NCBI GenBank assembly: GCA_020200135.1
Contig: JAIVJI010000064.1
Location: forward strand, 30,988-94,987
Length of the DNA: 64,000 nt
Direction of reading: 5' to 3'
From: Acidobacteriota bacterium
GTDB lineage: Bacteria; Acidobacteriota; Blastocatellia; Pyrinomonadales; Pyrinomonadaceae
Position numbers and translations under genes: made by a program. This document shows, piece after piece, positions 17,865 through 30,211 of this stretch. Within the stretch, counting starts at the first letter, position 1. Every line of letters begins with the position of its first letter. The notes beneath the pieces were generated by a model. That model had not been told where the DNA came from. It made no database searches and saw only the letters and a program-made list of their open reading frames with translations.

Positions 17865-20800
17865 TTAGAAGATGAAGCGGAGGCCGAACCTCATGGTGCG
17901 GTTGCCGCCGTTGTTGTAGCCCGGGTTCTGGAAGCTGCCCACGAAGCTGCCGAACGAGGCGTCCTCGGTGAACGGGTCGGGCACGCCGAAGTTCCGGTGG
18001 TTCAGGATGTTGAAGGCTTCGGCGCGGAACTCGACCTTCACCGACTCGGTGATGTTGGTCGTCTTGAAGAGCGAGAGGTTCGCCAGCGCGAAATTCTCGC
18101 CGAAGAACGTGTTGCGCCCGACGTCGCCGAAGGGCGTGCGGAAGAGGCTGACGGCTTCAAGGTCGGTCAGCGGGATGCCGAACTGCGAGAACATCCCGAA
18201 GTCGTTGTAGATGAGGCGCGCCTGCTGGCGTGCCTCGGCGGCCGTCACGATGCGGCCGGTCGAACCGACGTTGCGCGTGTCGTAGATGACGAAGTTGCCG
18301 GGGACGGCGTTGGCACTGGCACACTCCGGCCCGCCGAAGAGCAGGAAGCAGGCCGTGGTCACCCCGAAGGCGATGGTGCCGTTCGGCGCGCTCGGGTTGC
18401 CGTTGAACGGGCGCAGGGCCCCGGAGCCGATGAAGCCGTTCTCGAAGCCGGGGTCATACGTGGCGAAGAAGTTCGTCGGCGTGTAGGGGCGGCCCGAGCC
18501 GACGCGGATGAGCCCGCCCACCTGGAAGCCGCCGAGCAACTTGCCGAGCGCCCCGCGCTGCTCCTTCATGAAGGGCAGCTCGTAGAGGAAGTTCGACGTA
18601 AAGTTGTGCTTCTGGTGGAAGGCCGACAGCCCGCGCTCGCCGTCAGTGTAGTCGAACGGGTTCTGCGATTGGGCGACGGTCTGGCCGCCGCCGAAGGTCG
18701 AGAAGATCTCGGACGCGTTGTCGATGGTCTTCGAAAAGGTGTAGTTGGCGTTGAAGGTCAGGTCGTTGGTGAACCGGGTGTCGAAGCGCACCTGGAGGCC
18801 GTTGTAGGTCGAGCTGGCGCCGTTGATGCGCGTGCGCGTCAGGCCGAATTCCGGGTTGACGCGGCCGCTGCCGAGGATGCGCGCGCCGGTCGCGTCCGTC
18901 GTGCGCGTGTTGAAGAGGTTGGCCGCGTTGCCCACCTGGCAGGTCGCCTGCGCGCAGGTCGCGGGCAGGCGGCCGCCCGTGAAGGCGCCCGGGTCGTTGC
19001 GCAACGCCACGCCGGCGCGGGCCAGGAAGCGCAGGTCGGGGTTGCCGTTGATGGTCTGGAACTGGCCGACGATGCGCGACCCGACGAAGCGGACTTCGAG
19101 CACGCTGCGGCGGAAGATCTCCTGCTGCACGCCGAAGTTGTACGACATCGTGTACGGGTTGTAGAAGTCGGGGTCAACCCTCGTCTGGTTGAACAGGCGC
19201 GGGTCGCCGCCGTTGGTGCCCGGCGTGCCGTTGAGCGCCGCGGTCGTCTGCGGCAGGAACGGGAACGAGACCGAGCCGGCCCCGCCCGGGGTCTGGGTCA
19301 GCGTGCCGACGCCGGCGAACGGCGCGGCCGTCACGGTGTTGAGCACGATGTTGAAGTACGGCGGGTCGTAGGCGACGCCGAAGCCGCCGCGCACGACCGT
19401 CCGCCCCTCGCGGAAGCGGTCGCCCATGAAGTTGAAGTTCGGCGACCAGGCGAAGCCGACGCGCGGGCCGAAGTTGTTCTTGTCAATCGGCAGCTCCTGC
19501 GCCGTGCGGAACTCGATCGGGAAGGCCGTGTTGAAGATGGCCGTCGCCGAGTTCGACTCGCGCTCGCGGACTCGCTTGATGATCGGGTTGAACGGCGTGG
19601 TCGAGACTTCGTAGCGCAGCCCGAGGTTTAAGGTCAGCGTCGGGCGGACGCGCCAGTCGTCCTGGACGAAGAAGAAGAAGTCGTTCTGCGTCGTCTCGAT
19701 CTGCGGGTTGCCGAGCGCGAAGGCGATGGTGCCCGGGCGGCCGAGCAGGAAGTTCTCGAACGCCGTGGCGGTCGTGCGCGCCGTGCCGTTGGTGTTGAAG
19801 AAGGTGTTGGCCGGCAGCGCGCCGCCGTTGCGGAAGGTGTAGGTGCCGAGGAAGTTCGGCAGGAAGAAGTTGTCAACCTTCTGGTGGCGGATGTCGGCGC
19901 CGTACTTGAGCGCGTGGTTGCCGACCGTCTGCGAGACGGTGTCCTGGAACTGCCAGACGTCAACGACGCGCGACTGCGGCAGGTTGTTCTGCGTGCCGAA
20001 GGCCGTGATCAGGCTGCCGGGGGTGATCGACCGGGTGCCGGCGAACTGGATGCCCGGGCCGGGGTTGTTCGAGCCCGGCTGCGCCGAGGACGGGTCGCCG
20101 AACTTCACGTCGAGGCGCGAGAAGTTGAAGCGCGCCTCGTTGACCATCGCCGGGTTGAGCGTGCGCGTGTAGGTCAGGCCGAGGTTGTTGTTGCGCGACG
20201 GGACGTCGAAGAACGAGCCGCCGACGAAGCGGAAGCCGATGTCGGGGAACTCGCTCTTGTCGAAGATGTAACGCGCGACGAGGACGTCCTTGTCGGTCAG
20301 GTTCCAGTCGGCGCGGCCGATGAACTGGTGCGTCGTCGAGGAGCTGCGGGCGCTGCGGACGCCCTCGCAGCCGAAGAGGGTGCGGCGGCCGCCCGGCGCG
20401 GTCGGGTCGGCGACGATGGCGAGCGGCGCGAAGTTGTTCGGGCCGCCGAAGGTGAACTCGTCGGGGATGCCGTCGCCGTCGGAGTCATTCACGGGCGGGG
20501 CGCAGAGGAAGCTGCCGGTGCCGGCGCGGGTCGCGGGGCCGAGCTCGCCCAGCGCGGTCGTCGCCGCGTTGCCGAAGAGGCGGTTGGCGTTGGAGGCCAC
20601 GTCCGCGTTCGGCTGGAAGGTGAAGCTGCCCAGCGCGTCACCGACGTCCTCGCCGCGGGTGAAGGTGCCCTCATAGGTGAAGAAGAAGAAGGCCTTGTTC
20701 TTCACGATGGGGCCGCCGAGACGCCCGCCGAAGCGGTTCTCGCGGGAAGGGGCCGGCCCCTCGCTGAAGCGGTTGGCGAAGCCGGCGAACTGCGAGAGGC

Positions 20801-21662
20801 CGTTCTGCGCCAGGAAGCCGAAGCGCGCGGCCTGCCGCTTCTCGATGTTGTCGCGCGCGTTGAGCGCCGAGTTCTGGTGGAACTCGAAGAGCGCGCCGTG
20901 GTACTCGTTCGTCCCGGAGCGGGTGACGACGTTGATCTGCGCGCCGGAGTTGCGGCCGAACTCGGCCGAGAACGAGTTGGTGATGACCTGGTAGTCGCCG
21001 ATGGCCTCGGCGTTGCTGATGAAGAGCGAGGGGCCGGCCACCGAGTTGTCGTTGTTGTCCTGGCCGTCGATCTGGAAGTTGTTCGAGCGGCCGCGGTTGC
21101 CGTTGGCCGAGATGCCGACGCCGTTGGTGAAGTCCGCGTCGCCCGGCGTGACGACACCCGGCGTCAGGAGCGCCAGGTTGTCAATGGAGCCGACGAAGGG
21201 CAGCTGCGTCAGCTGCTGCGGTGTGTAGTTGGTCGAAAGCTGGCTCTGGCCGCTGTCGATGAGGGCGGTCTCGCCCGTCACCAGCACCGTCTCGCCCGTG
21301 ACGCCGGCGACGCCGAGTTGCACGTCGGCCGTGTTCTCGGTGGCGACGCGCACGACGACGTTCTCGATGGCGCGCGGGGCGAAACCCGAGGCCGTCACGT
21401 CAATGCGGTAGCGCTCGCCGGAGTTGAGGTTCGTCACGCGGTAGAACCCTTCGGCGTTCGTCGTCGCCTCCCTGGAAATCCCGGTTTCGAGGTTCGTAAT
21501 CTTGACGGTCGCACCCGCGACCGCCGCGTTGTTCGGATCGAGCACCACGCCCTGGAGGCTGCCCGTCGTCACCTGCGCCAGCGCGAGCGGCGCGGTGCAG
21601 ACGAGCAACGTAAACAGGGCCAGGGTGCGTGCGACCAAACTTCTGAGGCTAAATTCGCACAT
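17865..21662 (-). CDS. TonB-dependent receptor, Oar-like, with carboxypeptidase-regulatory-like domain
   Basis: 1265 residues. Signal peptide 1-29 (APLALAQ), regulatory-like beta-sandwich (about 30-115: TTGSLQGVVLDPNNAAVAGATV, AEGFYRVTNLNSGERYRIDV), plug with NNFQIDGQDNNDNSVAG and FSAEFGRNSGAQINVVTRSGTNEYHG, then a beta barrel ending TMRFGLRFIF. A calcium-like acidic insertion DSDGDGIPDEF lies near residue 400. Substrate unknown. The ATG has a GGGAG site about 9 nt upstream. It is monocistronic, with its own terminator. It is more like the third receptor (58.4 kb) in plug motifs than like the first. Confidence 0.92.
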   Translation of the reverse strand: MCEFSLRSLVARTLALFTLLVCTAPLALAQVTTGSLQGVVLDPNNAAVAGATVKITNLETGISREATTNAEGFYRVTNLNSGERYRIDVTASGFAPRAIENVVVRVATENTADVQLGVAGVTGETVLVTGETALIDSGQSQLSTNYTPQQLTQLPFVGSIDNLALLTPGVVTPGDADFTNGVGISANGNRGRSNNFQIDGQDNNDNSVAGPSLFISNAEAIGDYQVITNSFSAEFGRNSGAQINVVTRSGTNEYHGALFEFHQNSALNARDNIEKRQAARFGFLAQNGLSQFAGFANRFSEGPAPSRENRFGGRLGGPIVKNKAFFFFTYEGTFTRGEDVGDALGSFTFQPNADVASNANRLFGNAATTALGELGPATRAGTGSFLCAPPVNDSDGDGIPDEFTFGGPNNFAPLAIVADPTAPGGRRTLFGCEGVRSARSSSTTHQFIGRADWNLTDKDVLVARYIFDKSEFPDIGFRFVGGSFFDVPSRNNNLGLTYTRTLNPAMVNEARFNFSRLDVKFGDPSSAQPGSNNPGPGIQFAGTRSITPGSLITAFGTQNNLPQSRVVDVWQFQDTVSQTVGNHALKYGADIRHQKVDNFFLPNFLGTYTFRNGGALPANTFFNTNGTARTTATAFENFLLGRPGTIAFALGNPQIETTQNDFFFFVQDDWRVRPTLTLNLGLRYEVSTTPFNPIIKRVRERESNSATAIFNTAFPIEFRTAQELPIDKNNFGPRVGFAWSPNFNFMGDRFREGRTVVRGGFGVAYDPPYFNIVLNTVTAAPFAGVGTLTQTPGGAGSVSFPFLPQTTAALNGTPGTNGGDPRLFNQTRVDPDFYNPYTMSYNFGVQQEIFRRSVLEVRFVGSRIVGQFQTINGNPDLRFLARAGVALRNDPGAFTGGRLPATCAQATCQVGNAANLFNTRTTDATGARILGSGRVNPEFGLTRTRINGASSTYNGLQVRFDTRFTNDLTFNANYTFSKTIDNASEIFSTFGGGQTVAQSQNPFDYTDGERGLSAFHQKHNFTSNFLYELPFMKEQRGALGKLLGGFQVGGLIRVGSGRPYTPTNFFATYDPGFENGFIGSGALRPFNGNPSAPNGTIAFGVTTACFLLFGGPECASANAVPGNFVIYDTRNVGSTGRIVTAAEARQQARLIYNDFGMFSQFGIPLTDLEAVSLFRTPFGDVGRNTFFGENFALANLSLFKTTNITESVKVEFRAEAFNILNHRNFGVPDPFTEDASFGSFVGSFQNPGYNNGGNRTMRFGLRFIF

Positions 21663-21841
21663 GTGTAAAGCTCCCTTCAGCGTTCCGTTGTTATCTTGTC
21701 GAAAGTGTCTTCAGCGTGGCGGCCGGGGCAGTAAAAACCGTCGTGCCTGGCGCTGCTTGACGAGCGATGACTTGCGGTCGCTTCGCGTACAGGCAACACC
21801 TGTTCCCCTGCGCCGGAGCCGGTTAAGTTCAAGGTTTACCG

Positions 21842-21871
21842 GATTTAGTTAGCGATTTGGACGGCCGTCAA
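21842..21871 (-). promoter_or_regulatory. Candidate promoter for TonB receptor (minus strand)
   Basis: On the minus strand TTGACG (21866-21871) is followed after 18 bp by TAAATC (21842-21847). It lies in the 314-bp AT-enriched gap between the DUF512 gene and the receptor and would leave a leader of about 170 nt. The -10 box is a weak match. Confidence 0.35.
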
Positions 21872-21976
21872 TCCAAATTCTCGGAAACGGCTTCAATTTT
21901 CTGAAAAGTAAATTTTACGGGGGGGCGGGGCGGGAGGTTTTCCGTGCGGGCGTGGCGCGGCGCCGGGCGCCGGGGT

Positions 21977-23326
21977 TCAGGCGTTCGCGCCGGCGAGAAG
22001 GCGGCCGAACCCCGCGAGGTCGAGCGCGCGGACGGGGAGCCCGAGCCGTGCCGAGAGGTCTTCGAGCCGCGTGCCGTCGAGCATGACCGGCTCGTCCGAC
22101 TTGTGCGCGGTCGAGGGGAGGATGACGAAGTCGCCCTCCATTCGCTCGCGCGACTCCAGCACGCACTGACCCGTGATGAGACCGGCGACGACGATCTCCG
22201 ACCCGAAATACCGGTTCTCGACGGCGACGACCTTCAGGCGCGTCCCGGCCAGCGCGTTCAGACGCCCGACCAGCTCCTCGAGCACCGGCGCGAAGAGCGC
22301 CCCGGTCAGGATGGTGGCGTGGAGGCGCGCGGCGTCGGGAGGCCGGTTCTTCTCGACGCGGCGGAGCAGGCGCGCGAACTCCTCGCGGAACGAGCGCACC
22401 ATGCCGACGCCGTCCTCGATCTGCGGGTAGTCGCCGTAGTGCCGGCGCCCAGGCACGTCGAGCCCGGCGCGCAGGTAGATTTCGTCGCCCAGGAACGCGA
22501 AGTTCGTCCCCAGCCGCGCGCGCAAATCTTTCTGCGCCCGGCCGACCTCGCGGATGATGCGGCGGCACCACTCGGGCGTGACCGGCGTCAGACGCTCGTC
22601 GGTGTTGTAGCGCGTCAGGCCCAAAGGGACGATGGCGACGCTGCGGACGCGCGGGTACTCGGCGGCCAGGTCCTCGATTGTTTTGCTCAGCACCTCGCCG
22701 TCGTTGATGTCGGGGCAGAGCACGACCTGCGCGTGAATCTCGATGCCGGCGTCCATCATCCGGCGCATCTTGTCGGAGATGTCCGCGCGGCCTTCGTCCA
22801 CGCCGAGCAGATGAGCCCGCACCTTCAAGTCGGTCGCGTGGACTGAGACGTACTGCGGGGTCAGGCGCTGCTCGACGACGCGCGTCATCTCGTCCTCCGT
22901 GATAGAGGTGAGCGTCGTGTAGTTGCCGTAGAGGAAGGAGAGGCGCACGTCCTCGTCGCGGAAGAAGAGCGCGGGGCGCGCGTCGGGCGGGTTGCCCTTG
23001 CAGAAGCAGAAGAGGCACTCGTTGGCGCACTGGCGCGGCGCGATGTTCTCGAACTGGAGGCCGAAGTCCTCACCCTCGGCGCGCTCGACCTCGAGCTCCC
23101 ACTCCTCGCCGCCGCGCTTGAGCACGTCGAGCGTGAACTCGGTCTCGCCGCCGGTGTGGAAGCGGAAGTCGAGGTAGTCGCGCACCACGCGGCCGTTGAC
23201 ACGGACGACGCGGTCGCCGGGCTCAAGCTCAAGCTCGGCGCCCAAGCCCCCCGGCTCGACCTCCGTGATGGTCACGCCGCGGCGGCGTATCTGCGTGACG
23301 GCCGGCGTGACTGCGAATTCGTACAT
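21977..23326 (-). CDS. DUF512 protein with PDZ and radical-SAM-like cysteine motif
   Basis: 449 residues. Residues 12-80 form a PDZ-like domain (GVTITEVEPGGLGAELELEPGDRVVRVNG). A CxxxCxxC motif follows (C100, C104, C107), as in radical SAM enzymes, then a barrel-like region and the C-terminal DUF512 domain (about 235-440: TNFAFLGDEIYLRAGLDVP, ILTGALFAPVLEEL, VENRYFGSEIVVAGLITGQ). The family is conserved in Firmicutes, Cyanobacteria and Acidobacteriota and is annotated as a putative FeS-containing oxidoreductase; the reaction is unknown. It starts in a gene-free region, alone on its transcript. Confidence 0.88.
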   Translation of the reverse strand: MYEFAVTPAVTQIRRRGVTITEVEPGGLGAELELEPGDRVVRVNGRVVRDYLDFRFHTGGETEFTLDVLKRGGEEWELEVERAEGEDFGLQFENIAPRQCANECLFCFCKGNPPDARPALFFRDEDVRLSFLYGNYTTLTSITEDEMTRVVEQRLTPQYVSVHATDLKVRAHLLGVDEGRADISDKMRRMMDAGIEIHAQVVLCPDINDGEVLSKTIEDLAAEYPRVRSVAIVPLGLTRYNTDERLTPVTPEWCRRIIREVGRAQKDLRARLGTNFAFLGDEIYLRAGLDVPGRRHYGDYPQIEDGVGMVRSFREEFARLLRRVEKNRPPDAARLHATILTGALFAPVLEELVGRLNALAGTRLKVVAVENRYFGSEIVVAGLITGQCVLESRERMEGDFVILPSTAHKSDEPVMLDGTRLEDLSARLGLPVRALDLAGFGRLLAGANA

Positions 23327-23848
23327 CTCGAACGACCCCGTTCCGACTGACAGACTGACACCGAAGACTTTCTAAGCCCCGGCCCGACCGGCGAGTATGG
23401 CCGAAGGCGTGCGCCACTTCAAGCGCTCGGCGCGGGCGGTTTTGGCGAAAGAGGATAGATGTGCGCGGGCGTGGGCCGGTTCGCCGCCCCGAGCGGCTGG
23501 TGAGGAGGACAAGTCGGCGCGGTTTTTCGCCGTAGCAAACTGACCGGGCGGCGCGTCAGAAAGAACGAGCCCGACTTGATTCACTCGGGCGGCGGCGAGC
23601 CCTTCGCAGACGCGCGCGGGCGCGCAGTCGCACTCCAAAATGCCGGGCCAAACCGCTCGGACGGCGCGACTTGACGCCTCCGGGCGCGGCTCTTAAAGTA
23701 CGCCAGCCCGGCACGGCGGGCGCCGGGCTGCGGCGCGCCGCCGAGGGCGCGCGCGGCGGGCACGGGGGTTGCTGAAGTTCCGGGAGGCGTCCTCTCTTCC
23801 CCGCCCGGCTTCGGCCGGCGGACGCCCCCGAAAGGTTTTCCACGCACG
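23327..23848. other. Gene-free 520-bp stretch
   Basis: It lies between the divergent DUF512 and response-regulator genes. Open frames on the minus strand (23372-23638 and 23581-23925) lack conserved blocks and a good start. It contains several GC-rich short inverted repeats but no convincing promoter hexamer pair and no T-tract terminator. Nothing else was recognised. Confidence 0.5.
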
Positions 23849-24271
23849 ATGAGCACCACGCCCCAAGGGCTCGAACAGATGGCCGCCGAGCCAGTCCGCG
23901 CGGAGGCCGCGCACGCGCGCGCCACCGTCCTGCTCGCCGAAGACGACCGCTCGCTGCGGCGCTACCTGGAGGTCATCCTGCGGCGCGCCGGCTACGAAGT
24001 GCTGACGGCGGCCGACGGGCTCGAAGCGATGAAGGCGCTGCTCTCGACGACGGTGGACGCGGTCGTCACCGACGCCGTGATGCCGCACCTCTCGGGTCAC
24101 GAGCTGTGCCGCTTCCTGCGCAACCACCCGACGCTCAAAAGTCTCCCGGTCGTGCTCCTGAGCGGCGCCGACGCGCGGAACGCCGGCCCGGACGCGGGTG
24201 CCGACGTCTACCTCTCGAAGCCCGTCCCCGCCGAAGAGCTGGCCGCACACCTCGCGCGCCTGCTCGCCTGA
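23849..24271 (+). CDS. Single-domain response regulator (receiver only)
   Basis: 140 residues: a 25-residue hydrophilic N-terminal extension, then a complete CheY-like receiver domain with the acidic pocket E31/D32/D33, phospho-acceptor D75 (VVTDAVMP), S105 (LLSGAD) and K124 (LSKPV). There is no output domain, so it must signal by binding a partner, as CheY- or DivK-like regulators do. No histidine kinase is near. It is transcribed alone and ends at a strong terminator. Confidence 0.9.
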   Translation: MSTTPQGLEQMAAEPVRAEAAHARATVLLAEDDRSLRRYLEVILRRAGYEVLTAADGLEAMKALLSTTVDAVVTDAVMPHLSGHELCRFLRNHPTLKSLPVVLLSGADARNAGPDAGADVYLSKPVPAEELAAHLARLLA

Positions 24272-24300
24272 GAGTTCGGGAGTTTAAATAGGGAGAGGAA

Positions 24301-24325
24301 AGGCCGCCCCGATTCGGGGCGGCCT
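24301..24325. terminator. GC-rich terminator between response regulator and ald
   Basis: Perfect 11-bp stem (24301-24311 with 24315-24325) with a 3-nt loop, located between two convergent genes. The following tctcctcttcg is only weakly T-rich. Confidence 0.75.
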
Positions 24326-24382
24326 CTCCTCTTCGTCGGAGTTTTCTTCTCCGTCGGACTTGTCTGTGAGACTCGGAGGGCC

Positions 24383-25537
24383 TCAGCCCGCGCCGCCGGC
24401 CGTCGAGCTGGTCTGCGGCGTGAGGCCGAGTATTTCGTCGAGCGAAGCGTATTCGAGCCCCTGGTCGTCGGCGACGGCCTTGTAGGTCATCTTGCCGGCG
24501 TAGGTGTTGACGCCCTCCTTCAGACCGGGGTCGCCGGAGATGGCTTCGAGGAAGCCGCGGTTGGCGAGCCGGAGCGCGTAGGGCAGCGTCGCGTTCGTCA
24601 GCGCGAAGGTCGAGGTGCGCGGCACCGCGCCCGGCATGTTCGCCACGCAGTAGTGCAAAACGTCCTCGACGTAGTAGGTCGGGTTCGAGTGCGTCGTCGG
24701 CCGCGTCGTCTCGATGCAGCCGCCCTGGTCCACGGCCACGTCGACTATCACCGCGCCCTTCATCACGTCCTTGAGCATCTCGCGCGTGACGAGCTTGGGC
24801 GCGGCCGCGCCGGGGACGAGCACGCCGCCGATGATGAGGTCGGCCTCGGCAATCGCGCCGTGGATGGCGTAGGCCGAAGAGGCGAGTGTCGTAATCTTCG
24901 AGAGGAAGATGTCGTCCAGCTCGCGCAGGCGGTCGAGGTTCTTGTCCACGATGGTGACCTGCGCGCCCATGCCGACCGCTATCTTCGCCGCGTTGGTCCC
25001 GACCACGCCGCCGCCGAGGATGACGACGCGCGCGCCGGGCACGCCCGGCACGCCGCCGAGGAGCACGCCGCGCCCGCCGTTCATCTTCTCGAGGTACTGC
25101 GCGCCGACCTGCACGGCCATGCGCCCCGCCACCTCCGACATCGGCGTCAGGAGCGGGAGCGTCCCGCGCCGGTCGGTGATGGTCTCGTAGGCGATGCCGG
25201 TGACCTTGTGCTCCAAAAGCGCCTGCGTCTGCTTCGGGTCGGGCGCGAGGTGGAGGTAGGTGAAGAGCAGCAGCCCCTCCTTCATCCTCGGGTACTCGGG
25301 CTCGATGGGCTCCTTGACCTTGACGACCATCTCGGCCTCGGCCCACACGTCGTCGGCCGAGTCGAGGATGCGCGCCCCGGCCTTTTCGTAGAGCGAGTCC
25401 TCGAAGCCCGAGCCTTCGCCCGCGCTCTTCTCCACGACGACCTTATGTCCCGCGTCGTTCAGCGCGCGCACGCCGGCCGGCGTCAGACCGACGCGGTACT
25501 CGTTGTCCTTAATCTCCTTGGGGAGTCCGACGATCAC
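24383..25537 (-). CDS. ald: Alanine dehydrogenase
   Basis: 384 residues, the usual length is about 370. It opens with [21 protein letters not shown], the hallmark of alanine dehydrogenases, has YETI (residues ~128-131), [19 protein letters not shown], and the NAD-binding glycine motif [21 protein letters not shown] (about 168-188). The enzyme catalyses L-alanine + NAD+ + water to pyruvate + ammonia + NADH in the cytoplasm, linking amino-acid catabolism to carbon metabolism. Start is GTG. It lies 114 bp after the aldehyde dehydrogenase gene on the same strand. Confidence 0.93.
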   Translation of the reverse strand: MIVGLPKEIKDNEYRVGLTPAGVRALNDAGHKVVVEKSAGEGSGFEDSLYEKAGARILDSADDVWAEAEMVVKVKEPIEPEYPRMKEGLLLFTYLHLAPDPKQTQALLEHKVTGIAYETITDRRGTLPLLTPMSEVAGRMAVQVGAQYLEKMNGGRGVLLGGVPGVPGARVVILGGGVVGTNAAKIAVGMGAQVTIVDKNLDRLRELDDIFLSKITTLASSAYAIHGAIAEADLIIGGVLVPGAAAPKLVTREMLKDVMKGAVIVDVAVDQGGCIETTRPTTHSNPTYYVEDVLHYCVANMPGAVPRTSTFALTNATLPYALRLANRGFLEAISGDPGLKEGVNTYAGKMTYKAVADDQGLEYASLDEILGLTPQTSSTAGGAG

Positions 25538-25651
25538 TGTTGTTTGTCTCCAATCATTTAGTTTTGGGACGATGGCAAGGTGACTTCAGTGAACGATGCT
25601 CTCATCTCGTCGGGTCAGGAACCGCCGAAAACTTAAAGGGGCGAGCCCCGG

Positions 25652-27214
<1,563 letters not shown>

Positions 27215-27222
27215 TGTGTCGT

Positions 27223-27337
27223 GAATCGTAAACCGCGAGCCGTAAATCGTAAAGAGCCGTGAACCGTAAACCGCGAACCGTGACAAGAGAAAGACTATTC
27301 TTACTCGTCACGGTTCACGGTTTACGGTTCACGGCTC

Positions 27338-27339
<2 letters not shown>
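27223..27339. repeat. Heptamer-array hairpin, unit RaaccgT (largest)
   Basis: Left arm 27223-27281 contains eight 7-nt units (gaatcgt, aaaccgc, gagccgt, aaatcgt, then after 3 nt gagccgt, gaaccgt, aaaccgc, gaaccgt). Right arm 27310-27337 has four inverse units (acggttc, acggttt, acggttc, acggctc). Positions 27252-27283 pair with 27308-27339 with one mismatch in 32, and the order of variants is mirrored. The end of the element touches the htrA stop codon (27338-27340), and the other end is 8 bp from the aldehyde dehydrogenase start. Confidence 0.92.
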
Positions 27340-28945
<1,606 letters not shown>

Positions 28946-29073
28946 AAGAACTTTTCACCTTCTAAATTTCAAAAGGGACCTGGTGGGTCACGCGGCGGCC
29001 TTACGCGGGGCGGGGCGCCGCCTGGACTGTGCGCCGGAACGAGGGAGACTTTGGGCGACAGTGGCGAGCCCCG

Positions 29074-29102
29074 AGTATAACCAAGACGGCCACCCGCCGC
29101 AA
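29074..29102 (-). promoter_or_regulatory. Candidate sigma70-type promoter of htrA
   Basis: On the minus strand TTGCGG (29097-29102), 17-bp spacer, TATACT (29074-29079). It would give a leader of about 120 nt before the htrA start at 28945. It fits the spacing rule and is the best hexamer pair in this gap, but no expression data exist here. Confidence 0.55.
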
Positions 29103-29161
29103 AGACCCGGCCGTCGCAGGCCGCCGCGTAAAATAAGAAGTCCGGGGCCGCGCCGTAAGCC

Positions 29162-30181
29162 TCAGCCCTCGGCCACGCCGCGCGCGTCCGCTTCCGTCTC
29201 GCCGCCGGTCTCTCCCGGCCCGTCCTCCGAATCGATGGCGCGACGGCCTTCCCCTCCCCAGCGAAGCTCGGAGACGATGACGCCCGTGACGACGAGCAGC
29301 GCGCCGAGCGTCGCCCGCCCGCCCGTCCACTCGGCCGACCCGCGCAGCAGCACCGCGAAGATGGTGGCGAAGACCGGCTCCAGACTGAAGATGACCGCCG
29401 CGTGCGTGGCCGACATCCGCGCCTGCCCCCACGTCCAGAGCAGGAAGGTCGCGACCGTGGCGACGACCGACAGGTAGGCGAGCTGCCAGAGGACGGCCGG
29501 GCTCCACGCGAGCGGCTCGGTCTCGCGCGCGAGCCCCGGCGGGAGCGAGTCGGCGCCGGCGAGCGCCGCGTAGGCGCGCAGGAGCAGCCACGCCGCGGCG
29601 ACGAGCGCGGCGGCCGTCGTCACCTGCAAGGCGCTCAACTGGCCGGGGTCGAAGCGTCGCGCGTAGATGCTCATCAGGGTGATGTGCGCGGCGAAGAGCA
29701 GCGTCGTCGAGAGCGTGACGAGGTCGCCCGCGTTGACTCCCCCGGCGTTCGCGGGCGCGAGGATGAGCGCGCCGCCCGCGGAGGCGAGCACGATGCCGAG
29801 CAGGTTCTCGCGGCTCGGGCGCGCGCGCCAGATGAGGTAGGCGACGACGGGCACGAGCGGCGTCGTGATGCCCGTGATGAAGGCCGACTTGGCCGGCGTC
29901 GTGTAGAGCAGCCCGACCGTCTGCCCGATGAAGCCGAGGCCGATGAGCGCGCCCAGGGTGGCGCCCGCGCCCCACGCCGCGCGCGAGGCCCTGAAGACTT
30001 GCCGGGGGAAGAGCGCGGCGAAGAGGAGCGCCGCCAGCGGCATCCGCACCGCCAGGTACGAGAGCGGCGGCCAGTGGTCGAGCACGCCGCGCGCGACCGC
30101 GAAGGTCGAGCCCCAGATGAGCGTCGTCAAAAGTATCGCGCCGTCGGCGGCGAGGTTCGTCTTCAGTCTCATCCACTTCAA
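29162..30181 (-). CDS. EamA/DMT-family transporter
   Basis: 339 residues with ten predicted membrane helices arranged as two EamA repeats (about 12-150 and 165-300). The first has LIWGSTFAVARGVLDHWPP and YTTPAKSAFITG; the second has ATVATFLLWTWGQARMSATHAAVIFSLEPVFATIFAVLLRG, a very typical EamA ending. The acidic C-terminal tail is not conserved. The family exports metabolites or drugs across the inner membrane; substrate unknown. It is downstream of the MDR dehydrogenase on the same strand with a 30-bp gap, so co-transcription is likely. Confidence 0.9.
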   Translation of the reverse strand: MKWMRLKTNLAADGAILLTTLIWGSTFAVARGVLDHWPPLSYLAVRMPLAALLFAALFPRQVFRASRAAWGAGATLGALIGLGFIGQTVGLLYTTPAKSAFITGITTPLVPVVAYLIWRARPSRENLLGIVLASAGGALILAPANAGGVNAGDLVTLSTTLLFAAHITLMSIYARRFDPGQLSALQVTTAAALVAAAWLLLRAYAALAGADSLPPGLARETEPLAWSPAVLWQLAYLSVVATVATFLLWTWGQARMSATHAAVIFSLEPVFATIFAVLLRGSAEWTGGRATLGALLVVTGVIVSELRWGGEGRRAIDSEDGPGETGGETEADARGVAEG

Positions 30182-30211
30182 CGCCGAACTCGGAACGCCG
30201 GGAGGTTCGTC

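Noticed and set aside
23372-23638. 88-residue minus-strand frame
   Set aside because: No good ribosome site, no conserved blocks, overlapped by other random frames.
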